From: an uncultured cyanobacterium
Lineage (GTDB): Bacteria > Cyanobacteriota > Cyanobacteriia > Thermosynechococcales > Thermosynechococcaceae
Assembly (NCBI GenBank): GCA_937951315.1
Contig: CALFCG010000010.1
Coordinates: 1 to 33,859, forward strand
DNA length: 33,859 bases
Direction of reading: 5' to 3'
This document shows positions 1 to 8,127 of the stretch, in pieces (the stretch's first letter is position 1; every line of letters starts with the position of its first letter). The position numbers were made by a program, and so were the translations under genes. The notes under the pieces are model-generated. The model did not search any database, was not told the DNA's origin, and worked only from the letters and a program-made list of their open reading frames with translations.

Positions 1-17
1 ATCCCATCCCTATCGTC

Positions 18-476
18 ATGGCAAAACGCATACAGCTCCTCCTCAATCAAGATGTCAGAAAGCTTGGCACATCCGGTCAACTGGTCGAGGTAGCCCCTGG
101 TTATGCCCGCAACTACCTAATTCCCCAAGGGATGGGTGTCCGCGTCACCAAGGGCGTCCTTAAGCAAATCGAATTCCGCAAAGCTGAAGACTTAAAACGC
201 ATCGCCGCCCTCAAAACTGGCGCAGAGAAGCAGAAGACCGCTCTAGAAACCATTGGCGTCTTCAGCATTAAAGAAAAAGCCGGCGAAGAAGACATGCTCT
301 TTGGTCGCGTCACCGCGATTGACATCGCAGACCTTGTTCAAAACACAAGCGGCATTGAACTTGACCGTCGTGAGCTAGACATCCCTGAGATTCGTAAACT
401 AGGCACCTACACCGTTGACCTGAAACTACACCCAGAAGTTTCGGCCACCGTTAAGATCGAAGTTCTACCCGATTAG
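18..476 (+). CDS. rplI: 50S ribosomal protein L9
   Basis: This 152-residue protein is a structural component of the large ribosomal subunit. Family knowledge: L9 binds 23S rRNA through its N-terminal domain, and a long helix separates this from the C-terminal domain. Seen here: the N-terminal signature with a GYARNYLIP motif at about residues 28-36, a lysine- and glutamate-rich helical middle (about 45-75), and a C-terminal domain ending in a VKIEVLP-type strand. The length is normal for the family. The ATG is the first in-frame start; only 17 bases precede it, so its promoter and any upstream partner lie outside the window. dnaB follows 64 bases downstream on the same strand, a common rplI-dnaB pairing in bacteria. 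Confidence 0.97.
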   Translation: MAKRIQLLLNQDVRKLGTSGQLVEVAPGYARNYLIPQGMGVRVTKGVLKQIEFRKAEDLKRIAALKTGAEKQKTALETIGVFSIKEKAGEEDMLFGRVTAIDIADLVQNTSGIELDRRELDIPEIRKLGTYTVDLKLHPEVSATVKIEVLPD

Positions 477-492
477 TACTCATGTTCTCATG

Positions 493-498
493 TACAAT
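493..498 (+). promoter_or_regulatory. possible -10 box upstream of dnaB
   Basis: The hexamer TACAAT sits in the 64-base rplI-dnaB gap, 42 bases before the dnaB GTG. It matches the sigma-70 -10 consensus at five of six positions, but no convincing -35 partner is visible. dnaB may have its own promoter as well as read-through from rplI. This is a weak call. Confidence 0.25.
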
Positions 499-540
499 AG
501 GGTTCCCGTGTTGTGCATGACTAAATCGGTGGTCTGACTC

Positions 541-1899
541 GTGGTTTACCAACTTGACTTCCAGGCACCTAGCGAAGATCGCTTACCGCCTCAGAATATC
601 GAAGCCGAAGAATCGATTCTGGGCGGTATCTTGCTGGACCCCGAGGCAGTGGGTCGTGTCGCAGAGCTGCTGACGCCAGATACGTTCTACATCAGCGCGC
701 ATCAAGAAATCTACCGGGCAGCTCTAGCGCTCCACGCCCAGGGCAGTCCAACAGATCTCATGTGCGTCACCGCATGGCTGCAAGACCAGGGGCTTCTTGA
801 CAAAGTCGGCGGCCAAAGCAAACTGACACAGCTGGTGGATTCTATTGTCAGCGCCGTCAATATTGACCAGTATGCAGCTCTCATTAAAGAGAAGCATTTG
901 CGCCGTCAGTTGATTAAGGCCACGGGTGATGTCAATCAGATGGCCTACGATACTTCTAAATCCTTAGAGGTGATCCTAGACGAGGCCGAACAGCAAATTT
1001 TTAGCGTCACTCAGGATCGAGCCAGCCAAGGGCTAGTGGCAACGGAAGATATTCTGGCCAGTACCTTTGCCGAGATTGAACAACGCTCGCTTGGGCAAGT
1101 TCTCCCAGGTCTCTCCTGCAACTTTTATGACCTGGATGCCATGACCCAAGGCTTCCAGCGCTCTGACCTGATTATCGTTGCCGGTCGTCCCTCCATGGGT
1201 AAAACGGCACTCACGTTGCAAATTGCTCGTCAGGTGGCTGAAATTCATCAGCTTGGCGTTGCAGTCTTTAGCCTAGAGATGTCCAAAGAGCAGCTTGTAC
1301 AGCGCCTACTCTCCTGTGAAGCTGGAATTGATAGTAACTATCTTCGAGCGGGACGCATCCAACAAAATCAATGGGAACCTCTCAGTCGAGCCATTGGGAC
1401 CCTCTCTCAACTCGGCATTTACATTGATGATTCACCCAACCCATCGGTGAATGAGCTTCGGTCTAACGCCCGTCGCCTCCAGGCAGAGCGCCCAGAAGGC
1501 CTAGGAATGGTGATGATCGACTATCTGCAGCTGATGGGGTCGGGTGACTCAGAAGGGCGCGTTCAGGAAATTTCTAAAATCACACGGGCACTGAAGGGGT
1601 TAGCCCGTGAGTTAAATGTGCCCGTGATTGTGCTCTCGCAGCTCAGTCGTGGCGTTGAATCCCGAACCAATAAGCGACCACTCATGTCCGACCTCAGAGA
1701 ATCTGGGTCAATTGAGCAGGATGCCGACTTAATCGTCCTGTTATATCGGGATGATTATTACAATCCTGATAGCCCGGAGCGGGGCATTTGTGAATTAAAC
1801 ATTGCCAAACACCGGAATGGCCCTGTCGGCACCGTAAAGTTGCTATTTGAGCCAAAACTGACTCGGTTCTTCAATTTAGCCAAGCCAGGAAATAGTTAA
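541..1899 (+). CDS. dnaB: Replicative DNA helicase DnaB
   Basis: DnaB is the hexameric 5'-3' helicase that unwinds DNA at the replication fork and recruits primase. The 452-residue protein has the N-terminal primase-interacting domain (about residues 15-115, beginning PPQNIEAEESILGGILLD), then a RecA-like ATPase core. Walker A is GRPSMGKT at 215-222 and Walker B is around MVMIDYLQL at 323-331. The DLRESGSIEQDADLI motif is at about 384-398. The start is GTG; an upstream ATG in another frame stops at once. Some cyanobacterial DnaB proteins carry an intein at the RESG/SIEQ junction, but here that junction is uninterrupted. Full length, high confidence. Confidence 0.97.
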   Translation: MVYQLDFQAPSEDRLPPQNIEAEESILGGILLDPEAVGRVAELLTPDTFYISAHQEIYRAALALHAQGSPTDLMCVTAWLQDQGLLDKVGGQSKLTQLVDSIVSAVNIDQYAALIKEKHLRRQLIKATGDVNQMAYDTSKSLEVILDEAEQQIFSVTQDRASQGLVATEDILASTFAEIEQRSLGQVLPGLSCNFYDLDAMTQGFQRSDLIIVAGRPSMGKTALTLQIARQVAEIHQLGVAVFSLEMSKEQLVQRLLSCEAGIDSNYLRAGRIQQNQWEPLSRAIGTLSQLGIYIDDSPNPSVNELRSNARRLQAERPEGLGMVMIDYLQLMGSGDSEGRVQEISKITRALKGLARELNVPVIVLSQLSRGVESRTNKRPLMSDLRESGSIEQDADLIVLLYRDDYYNPDSPERGICELNIAKHRNGPVGTVKLLFEPKLTRFFNLAKPGNS

Positions 1900-1995
1900 A
1901 TTTCCCAGGTGCATGCGCCTTATCCTTGTCTTATAAACTTTATTGGAAGCGTCATAAATTATGAATGCTGCCAAATTGTTTGAGAGCAAGCCCTC

Positions 1996-3060
1996 ATGAC
2001 AGAACTCAGCGAACAGAACGAGTGTATAACCGTTAGCATCATTATCAATAACTATAATTATTCAAAATACTTAAAGCAGGCAATCGAGAGTTCTTTAGCG
2101 CAAACGTACAAGCATGTAGAAACCATTGTCGTAGATGATGGATCAACTGATGATTCCGCCCACATTATCAAACAATATCAATCCGAACTCGAAGCAATTT
2201 TAAAGAAAAATGGTGGTCAAGCCTCCGCGCTCAACAAAGGCTTTGCATCCAGTACTGGCAAGTTGGTGATTTTTCTAGATTCTGATGATTATCTATTTCC
2301 AAATGCCGTTGAGAATGTTGTAAAAGCCTACGGGCCAGGAGTTGTAAATATCCAGTACCGCTTGCAATCGGTTGATGCAACAGGAAAAAAGCTGGGTCTA
2401 CATCCATCCAAAGAGAAGCAATTATGTTCGGGTAATGTTCTGCCAGACTTACTCAATCAGGGGCGATATATTTGGCAAGTCACAAGTGGAAATGCATTCT
2501 GCAGAGACGCTTTAGACAAAATAATGCCCATACCTGAGCAAGAATTCATCACAGAGGCAGATGGTTATTTACATGTCCTGATGCCATTGCTCGGATTGAT
2601 AGCGTCCATAGACTCTCCCTTAGGTGCTTATCGAAAGCATGACAGCAATGCTTGGCAAATCAGTGACACAATCGATAAAAACCGATTTCACAAGTCCGCA
2701 GCAAAAGACTTTAATAAGTTCAAATACTTCCGTCAAGCATATACAGAGCAAGCACAGGTAGCACCGAAGGACATAGCCTTGCGTAACTTTGCTTGTGTGA
2801 TCACAAGACTGGCATCTCTGCGTCTGACACCAGAACAACATCCCATTGCCTCGGATAGCCGACTAGGATTGGTTCGTGCAGGTCTAAAGTCAATTTGGAA
2901 ATATTCAAAGGGTAGCGGTAGCTGGAAACTTGCCACCAGCATCTGGATAATTTTAGTGGGGAGCGTACCACAAGAATTCTGCGAACAACTCATTTCTTGG
3001 CGCCTAGTATCAGAATCTCGGCCTCAACCCATGGTTTGGCTCAAGAAGCATTTAGGCTAA
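1996..3060 (+). CDS. Family 2 (GT-A) glycosyltransferase
   Basis: This is probably a cytoplasmic or membrane-associated transferase that adds a sugar to a polysaccharide or lipid-linked acceptor; donor and acceptor cannot be read from the sequence. Over 354 residues, the N-terminal GT-A fold shows a VSIIINNYN strand at 13-21, the nucleotide-binding VVDDGSTDD at 45-53, a GGQASALNKG segment at 73-82, and the metal-binding DxD motif as DSDD at 95-98. The C-terminal 150 residues are less conserved and have no clear transmembrane helix, although 305-330 is hydrophobic. The start ATG is the first in frame after a 96-base gap. The gene is visibly AT-richer than dnaB and murE, with many AAA, ATT and AAT codons, which hints at transfer or a variable surface-polysaccharide locus. 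Confidence 0.85.
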   Translation: MTELSEQNECITVSIIINNYNYSKYLKQAIESSLAQTYKHVETIVVDDGSTDDSAHIIKQYQSELEAILKKNGGQASALNKGFASSTGKLVIFLDSDDYLFPNAVENVVKAYGPGVVNIQYRLQSVDATGKKLGLHPSKEKQLCSGNVLPDLLNQGRYIWQVTSGNAFCRDALDKIMPIPEQEFITEADGYLHVLMPLLGLIASIDSPLGAYRKHDSNAWQISDTIDKNRFHKSAAKDFNKFKYFRQAYTEQAQVAPKDIALRNFACVITRLASLRLTPEQHPIASDSRLGLVRAGLKSIWKYSKGSGSWKLATSIWIILVGSVPQEFCEQLISWRLVSESRPQPMVWLKKHLG

Positions 3061-3069
3061 TGCGTTTGA

Positions 3070-3357
3070 AGTTATTTTCTAGCATGGATTCCAATCGAAG
3101 CACTAAGGGGTGCGATGCGCCGGCTTAGCCTCGATGAAGGCATTGCGGAAGCCTAATCACACCCTAATGTGATTACCCTAGATCGCACCTACGTTGACAA
3201 GCACAATAAATACAACTGTAAGCAGAAGTATGACTGCGGAAGCTTTGCGAAGTGACTCAGATTGCATAACTATAAAGTCCCTATCGTTACATCAGTTAAC
3301 TATAGTCGCACAAATGTAAAGAAACATGTTGTCAAACCGCGATTATTCAACTTGTGA
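3070..3357 (+). pseudogene. possible degenerate reading frame after the glycosyltransferase
   Basis: The frame that includes an ATG at 3115 reads as protein-like sequence for about 95 codons. It is interrupted only by TAA at 3154-3156 and TGA at 3253-3255, and its end overlaps the end of murE on the other strand. Readable pieces include RRLSLDEGIAEA before the first stop and HPNVITLDRTYVDKHNKY and VPIVTSVNYSRTNVKKH after it. The family is not recognised. It could be the decayed remnant of a gene that travelled with the glycosyltransferase, or simply chance, since about four or five stops would be expected and two are seen. No start or ribosome site supports present expression. Confidence 0.25.
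3154..3175. repeat. 8-bp perfect hairpin (possible terminator)
   Basis: TAATCACA at 3154-3161 and TGTGATTA at 3168-3175 pair perfectly around the six-base loop CCCTAA. It lies 94 bases after the glycosyltransferase stop and between convergent genes, where a terminator is expected. No T-run follows on the plus strand, so it is at best an atypical terminator. Confidence 0.35.
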
Positions 3358-4849
3358 GTCTTTGCTGCAGGGCAGCTTGGGCTTCTTCACGATCATCAAA
3401 ATGAATCTTTTCAGTCCCCAAAATTTGATAATCCTCATGCCCTTTACCCGCGATGAGGACAAAATCGCCAGGCTCAGCGGTCAAAATTGCAGTCTGAATC
3501 GCCACACGACGATCCACCTCAACCGTGGGCTGCACATTGTCTTCAATCCCTTCCAAAACATCCTGCAGAATCTGCTGCGGGTCTTCAGTGCGGGGATTGT
3601 CGGAGGTGACCACAACTTTATCGGCAAAGCTAGCGGCAATTCCGCCCATCAGAGGACGCTTGGTGCGATCGCGATCGCCACCACAGCCAAAAACGCAAAT
3701 CATCTGCCCTTTGACAAAGGGGCGTGCCGCCTTGAGCATATTTTCTAAGCTATCAGGGGTATGAGCATAATCAACAATCACGCTAATATCTTGCTCCGAG
3801 GCCACAGACACTTGCTCCATGCGACCGGGAACCCCTGAGAATTGTGACAGGCTCTGCGCCATCACCTTTAAATCGAGCCCAAGGGATAGACCTGCTCCCA
3901 CAGCAGAGAGCATATTGGCGACATTAAACTGCCCCACCAATGGAGACTGGAAGGGGACCGTTCCCACAGGTGTATGGAATTGGCCTTGAACGCCTCCAGG
4001 CGTATAGGTTAAATCACTCGTCCACAAGTCAGCCTCAGAATTGTCTGTGCTGTAGGTCCACACATTATCCACCCGCTCAGCCAAACGACGACCGTAGGCA
4101 TCATCCAGATTAACGATGGCACGCCCCTCTAAGTAGGTCGGACTAAACAGCAATGCCTTCGCTTCAAAGTAATCGTCCAGATCTTTGTGATAGTCCAGAT
4201 GATCCTGGGTGAGATTAGAAAAAACAGCCACGCTAAACTTGCAACCGAGGACACGCTGCTGGGCTAGGGCATGGGAACTAATTTCCATGACACCAAATTC
4301 AGATCCAGCCTTCTGGGCCTCTGCCAGTTGCTGTTGCAGATCGACGGCAAAGGGGGTCGTATGGGTTGCCGTTTGTTCATGCCCAGGCCAGCGTGCATAG
4401 AGAGTACCGAGCAAGGCCGTTGCCTTGTGATTTTGGTGGAGTAGGTATTCAATGAGATGTGTCGTTGTGGTCTTACCATTGGTGCCTGTCACCCCCACCA
4501 TTTGCATTTTCTGGCTGGGATGCTCATAAAAGGCCGTCGCAACTTCAGCACAGGCCCGGTTCATATCAGTCATGGGAATGACACAGGCCGTCCCGTTCTG
4601 GGGCAACTTAACCTTCACGGACACAAGTGCCGCGACGGCTCCAGCCTCAATTGAACTGGCCCAAAAGTCCCCACCATCCACTCGCGTTCCGGGCATCCCA
4701 ATGAATAAATCACCGGCTTTACAGTTCCAAGAATTGGTGGCCAAGCCTGTAATTTCTGTGTCTAGAGCCGGGTGCGTTGAACTGTTCCAGGCTGAATCTG
4801 CACTCAGTTCTGAAGGAAGTTGGGCGAGTAAGGTGCGCAGTTTAACCAT
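3347..4849 (-). CDS. murE: UDP-MurNAc-tripeptide synthetase (meso-DAP-adding) MurE
   Basis: MurE is the cytoplasmic ATP-dependent ligase that adds the third peptide residue to UDP-MurNAc-L-Ala-D-Glu in peptidoglycan synthesis. The 500-residue protein has the Mur N-terminal domain (about 30-110), the central ATPase domain with P-loop GTNGKTTT at 122-129, SSHAL at 191-195 and a lysine in EAKALLF (K231) at the position usually carbamylated. The C-terminal ligase domain carries YAHTPDSLENML at 361-372 and DNPR at 417-420. DNPR is the family's signature for meso-diaminopimelate recognition, so this enzyme should add DAP rather than lysine. The start ATG leaves a 134-base divergent region before the M50 protease gene. 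Confidence 0.97.
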   Translation of the reverse strand: MVKLRTLLAQLPSELSADSAWNSSTHPALDTEITGLATNSWNCKAGDLFIGMPGTRVDGGDFWASSIEAGAVAALVSVKVKLPQNGTACVIPMTDMNRACAEVATAFYEHPSQKMQMVGVTGTNGKTTTTHLIEYLLHQNHKATALLGTLYARWPGHEQTATHTTPFAVDLQQQLAEAQKAGSEFGVMEISSHALAQQRVLGCKFSVAVFSNLTQDHLDYHKDLDDYFEAKALLFSPTYLEGRAIVNLDDAYGRRLAERVDNVWTYSTDNSEADLWTSDLTYTPGGVQGQFHTPVGTVPFQSPLVGQFNVANMLSAVGAGLSLGLDLKVMAQSLSQFSGVPGRMEQVSVASEQDISVIVDYAHTPDSLENMLKAARPFVKGQMICVFGCGGDRDRTKRPLMGGIAASFADKVVVTSDNPRTEDPQQILQDVLEGIEDNVQPTVEVDRRVAIQTAILTAEPGDFVLIAGKGHEDYQILGTEKIHFDDREEAQAALQQRLTS

Positions 4850-4983
4850 TGTTGACCTACGAGCTGCTGTCAGAGCTTATTCTAAGCTGCTCCTGGGTTC
4901 AAAGGCTATGTCCAGCTTCAGGCTCAATCTGGCAAAGAGAGGAGAGGATTAGACTAGTCATAGTTCAGTTGCGATCGCAAGTC

Positions 4984-5670
4984 ATGTTCGACCCTTCCCC
5001 CGAGCAAAAACCCCAAACGCCGAACGAACAGCTCTTGGTGGGTCTAATGATTACATTGGCAGCAAGCCTGCTCGTTTTGGAATTTGCCCAGGACTTTCAG
5101 CCCGCCAAACTCAGCTTTTTCTTTTTTATCTTCTTTTGGTTTCCCCTCTTGGTTTTGCATGAAGCCGCCCATGCGGCAATGGCAACATTATTGGGGTGGT
5201 CAGTCGATAAGGTTGTCATCGGTATTGGGCGCCCCCTCCGCGCCTTCCAGGTCGGCTCTATTGCTGTGGAATGGCGGTTGCTCCCCCTAGAAGGCTTTAC
5301 CCGATGTTGCCCAACCAACCTAGAACTTCCACGGGTCAAGAATGTCCTGATTTATATGGCAGGTCCAGGCAGCGAACTCCTCCTAGCGGCACTCATCTTG
5401 ATAGCGGTGGGGCCCAATCACCTCTTACATTCCTCTGAGAACATTGGCATGATTGCTCTGCAAACCTTGGTCGCGACGAGTTGCTGCTCAGGGATTATGA
5501 ATCTGATTCCGTTCTCGATTCAGACGCCCCAGAAAACAATTGTGAATGATGGTTTAGGCATCATTCTGGCGCTCATCACCCCACGCAAAAAATATATTGA
5601 GGTGCTAAAACCGATGCTCAGAGGTGACCGGCAACTAATCGAAAAGAATCACAATTCGAGCCATGAGTAG
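4984..5670 (+). CDS. M50-type (site-2 protease-like) membrane metalloprotease
   Basis: A predicted multi-pass membrane zinc protease of 228 residues. Seen: hydrophobic segments at about 17-35, 44-58, 120-142 and 152-176. HEAAH at 59-63, at the end of the second, is the HExxH zinc motif that M50 proteases carry inside a membrane helix. LIPF...NDGLG at about 174-191 stands where M50 proteins have their NPxDG-type motif with the third zinc ligand (D189 here). The frame stays open upstream to a TTG at 4849, but that would overlap the murE start, so the ATG at 4984, just after a HIP1 site, is preferred. It lacks a PDZ domain and is short for an RseP-type enzyme. The substrate is unknown. Its stop codon lies inside the downstream hairpin. 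Confidence 0.75.
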   Translation: MFDPSPEQKPQTPNEQLLVGLMITLAASLLVLEFAQDFQPAKLSFFFFIFFWFPLLVLHEAAHAAMATLLGWSVDKVVIGIGRPLRAFQVGSIAVEWRLLPLEGFTRCCPTNLELPRVKNVLIYMAGPGSELLLAALILIAVGPNHLLHSSENIGMIALQTLVATSCCSGIMNLIPFSIQTPQKTIVNDGLGIILALITPRKKYIEVLKPMLRGDRQLIEKNHNSSHE

Positions 5671-5691
5671 CAGCATCCTCCTACTCATGGC
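5660..5691. terminator. bidirectional terminator hairpin
   Basis: GCCATGAGTAG at 5660-5670 and CTACTCATGGC at 5681-5691 form a perfect 11-bp stem with a 10-base loop. It sits exactly between two convergent genes and contains the stop codon of the rightward one. There is no long T-run, but the stem is by far the strongest structure in the gap and could end transcription from both sides. Confidence 0.65.
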
Positions 5692-5698
5692 CAAATTA

Positions 5699-5968
5699 TC
5701 ACTCAGTTGTGCAGGATTTAGCTAAAAACTTCTGGAGCTGCTGCACAGAGAGGCGTGGAGAAGGGCGGGGAAGATGTCTCTCGGTCGTATCCGCCAACAC
5801 TTCATATAAAACCGGCACTTCATACTGATAAGCCTGAAACCAAGCATCTTGGGTTGTAATATCTCGAATCTCTAACCGCAGCGCTGGCTCCTGAATCTGC
5901 TCTAGCTTTTCTTGCAGTCCCTCACAGAGATGGCAACCTGTTTTGCTGTAAAGAATTAGCTGAATCAT
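5699..5968 (-). CDS. Glutaredoxin-like (DUF836-type) thiol protein
   Basis: A small 89-residue cytosolic protein with a thioredoxin/glutaredoxin-type fold. The N-terminus is a beta strand (MIQLILYSKT) leading into GCHLCEG with the redox pair C12 and C15 (CxxC). The family's cis-proline lies in the YEVPVLY segment at about 49-55. Glutaredoxin-like proteins of this type are found in many bacteria, mostly without a known substrate. The ATG overlaps the stop codon of the upstream TPR gene by four bases (5965-5968), so the two are very probably co-transcribed and translationally coupled. Function beyond a thiol-disulfide role is not established. Confidence 0.8.
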   Translation of the reverse strand: MIQLILYSKTGCHLCEGLQEKLEQIQEPALRLEIRDITTQDAWFQAYQYEVPVLYEVLADTTERHLPRPSPRLSVQQLQKFLAKSCTTE

Positions 5969-7788
5969 GACGGCAGTTCATTCGAGTATTGTTTGATCAG
6001 ATCCATGGTGGCTTGGTAACGATCCATATTCTGCTGTTCTAGAAACAGGGATAGCGCACTGGCTAAAGCCTTGATCCCTCTCACCCTCTCCCCCGCTTTC
6101 GCAAAATCAAGACCCTGACTAAATAGAATCTCTGCCTTTGATTGGTGTTGAGCCAGAGGCTCATCAACGGATGGCACTTGTTCCTGAATATTGGCAGGCG
6201 GAGACAATTTGGAGAGGGGCTTTTGTCGAATCGCGTGATTGAGATCCTCCGTCGATCCTTGCTCATCCCCCAGGGCTGAACGGCTCCGACCTCGCTTGTA
6301 ATAAACCTCACTTTGGGTTGGGTCGAGACGAATCGATTCGGTATAGTCTGCAACCGCCCCCTCTAGATCACCCAATAAGGCACGACTCTTGCCGCGCTCA
6401 AAAAAAGCCTGGGCATTATTGGGATTGTCACGGATGGCCTGGGAGGCAGCTTCAATAGCAGCTTCTATCGGAGGTAGCGTCGAGTTTGAGGAAGGTGGAC
6501 GGTCAGACAACCCACCTTTGAGAGTGGCGATGGTCTCCGCAAGTTCACCATTAAAATCTTTGAGCAGACTCAAGGACTGGAGGCGGGTCCAATGAATCGC
6601 CTGTTCGAGATCTTGCATCGCAGCATCAGCATCCCCAAGCGCATTGCGGCTCTGGCCTCGCTGATAGTATGCCTGCTTATTTTGAGGATCTCGCTCAATA
6701 ATTGCGGTGTAATCGGCAATCGCACCAGACCAATCACCTTGGACAGCTCGTTCCCGCGCACGGTCAAAGTAGTCATCCACAGACTCAGGGGGCACATCCA
6801 CGGTATCTGCAGCAGCAATAGAGGGAGAAGACGATTCTACAGGCATCGCTTCAGACCAGGAAACGTCGACACTGGGAGCAGAAGGGGCCTCCAGCGAAGT
6901 CTCAAAAGGAACCGGATCTGCGGCCTCAAGCTGCAGCACAGGGTCATTTACTGGCTCCACATCTGCACGCACAGAGTCCATGGGCGCGGATTGCAAGAGG
7001 GGCTGAGCCCCAAGAGCAGTGCCCTTCAGCGCACCTAACGCAGAAGTCCGACTCTGCTGAGCCGCCTCGTGGTTCGGATCATAGAGCAGCGCCTGACTGA
7101 AGTCTTGATGGGCCTTGCCTTCTTCACCTAATTGGGCGTAGCAGTAGCCTCGATGAAAATAGGCATCTGCATGCTGAGGATTGTACTGAATTGCCTGAAT
7201 GAAATCTTTAATGGCAATGGGGAATTCACCCAGCTTTTCTAAAAAAAGACCTCTCCGATAGTAGGCGTTGGCATCCTTAGGCACATGCAGAATCGCCTGA
7301 GAATAATCCGCTAAGGCAGCCTGCTCTCCCCCTAGCTCAACGAGCACTTCAGCTCGCTGATAATAGGCCTTGATGCAAAAGGGATTGATTTTCAAAGCCT
7401 GACTAAAATCAGCAAAGGCGCCTTGCAGATCCTCCGTTTGATGACGACCTATCGCCCGTTGGAAAAAGGCTTCATCATAATCCGGCAGTAACTGAATCGC
7501 CTCCGTAAAATCTAAGATCGCCTGATCAAACTGCCCCACAGTATTGCGAAGGAAACCACGATTGAAATAGGCTGTGGCTTTCGCAGGATTAAGCTGAATC
7601 GCTTCATTGAAATCTTCGATCGCGCCATCAAGATCACCATTCACAGCTCGCTTATTGGCTCGATTGATAAACGCCTCAGGACTATCAAGATCACCGCCAT
7701 AAACGTTTGCTAACGCCTCAGAATGGGGGAGAGGCGAAGACGGATCCTCGGAAATTAAGTTACGAATTTTACCCAGGAAAGAACTCAC
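5965..7788 (-). CDS. Large tetratricopeptide-repeat protein
   Basis: A 607-residue TPR scaffold with no signal peptide. The N-terminal array holds about six repeats (about 36-243) with the recurrent pattern AxxYFxRGxxxxxLGxxxxAIxDFxxAIxxxP. An acidic, Pro/Ser/Ala-rich linker follows (about 250-335), then a second TPR pair (337-402), a further pair (441-525) and a helical tail. TPR arrays bind other proteins; in cyanobacteria they often assist assembly of photosynthetic or envelope complexes, but nothing here identifies the partner. The start is GTG without a strong ribosome site. It overlaps the glutaredoxin-like gene by four bases, which suggests a joint function. The divergent neighbour is the SLC12-type transporter. 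Confidence 0.85.
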   Translation of the reverse strand: MSSFLGKIRNLISEDPSSPLPHSEALANVYGGDLDSPEAFINRANKRAVNGDLDGAIEDFNEAIQLNPAKATAYFNRGFLRNTVGQFDQAILDFTEAIQLLPDYDEAFFQRAIGRHQTEDLQGAFADFSQALKINPFCIKAYYQRAEVLVELGGEQAALADYSQAILHVPKDANAYYRRGLFLEKLGEFPIAIKDFIQAIQYNPQHADAYFHRGYCYAQLGEEGKAHQDFSQALLYDPNHEAAQQSRTSALGALKGTALGAQPLLQSAPMDSVRADVEPVNDPVLQLEAADPVPFETSLEAPSAPSVDVSWSEAMPVESSSPSIAAADTVDVPPESVDDYFDRARERAVQGDWSGAIADYTAIIERDPQNKQAYYQRGQSRNALGDADAAMQDLEQAIHWTRLQSLSLLKDFNGELAETIATLKGGLSDRPPSSNSTLPPIEAAIEAASQAIRDNPNNAQAFFERGKSRALLGDLEGAVADYTESIRLDPTQSEVYYKRGRSRSALGDEQGSTEDLNHAIRQKPLSKLSPPANIQEQVPSVDEPLAQHQSKAEILFSQGLDFAKAGERVRGIKALASALSLFLEQQNMDRYQATMDLIKQYSNELPS

Positions 7789-8127
7789 AATGACAACCCA
7801 ATAGTAGCGAGACTAGAAATGACCCAACCCATGCAAGAAAAGGAAGCACCTATCAATTGAGATAGCCTAAGATGCGTGCCGCCCCTAATACCCTCACAAT
7901 CTAGCGGATGATCGCCCCCTCTGCATAGCCGGTCAAATCAAGGGAGGCTAACGCTTTTACAGAAGAAAAAAGTGTTCTAAACATCAGCACCACGGGATAC
8001 TGAGTTCAAGGCTCTAGTTAGGGTGCTAAAACTAGAAATGTCTCAATGCCGGATTTTCCCTAGGGGAACAAGGATGTATTAGATCTGGGCTGCAGTCTTT
8101 CATGTTGTCAATGCCATACAATTGCCG
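7789..8127. other. divergent intergenic region, TPR gene / transporter gene
   Basis: These 339 bases separate two divergent genes and must hold promoters for both, but no pair of well-spaced -35 and -10 boxes stands out. Visible elements are an inverted repeat CTAGTT (8014-8019) / AACTAG (8030-8035), two direct copies of ACTAGAAATG (7812-7821 and 8031-8040), and the palindrome CCCTAGGG near 8057. TACAAT at 8116-8121 is only six bases from the transporter ATG, too close for an ordinary -10 box. No gene or RNA is recognised. Confidence 0.4.

Noticed and set aside
3154-3175. A CRP-type (SyCRP1) binding site, because TGTGA and TCACA half-sites are present with a six-base spacer.
   Set aside because: The half-sites are in the reverse order (TCACA-N6-TGTGA), whereas CRP sites read TGTGA-N6-TCACA. 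It also lies between convergent gene ends, so it is better read as a hairpin.
4849-4983. A 45-residue N-terminal extension of the M50 protease from a TTG start.
   Set aside because: It would overlap the murE start on the other strand, contains no membrane or conserved feature, and leaves no room for the divergent promoters.
6592-7038. Plus-strand frame of 148 residues inside the TPR gene.
   Set aside because: It is an antisense shadow of the repeat region, Arg/His-rich and without a family match.
8122-8127. TTG start two codons before the transporter ATG.
   Set aside because: An ATG lies two codons further in, and the extra two residues have no support from the family start.
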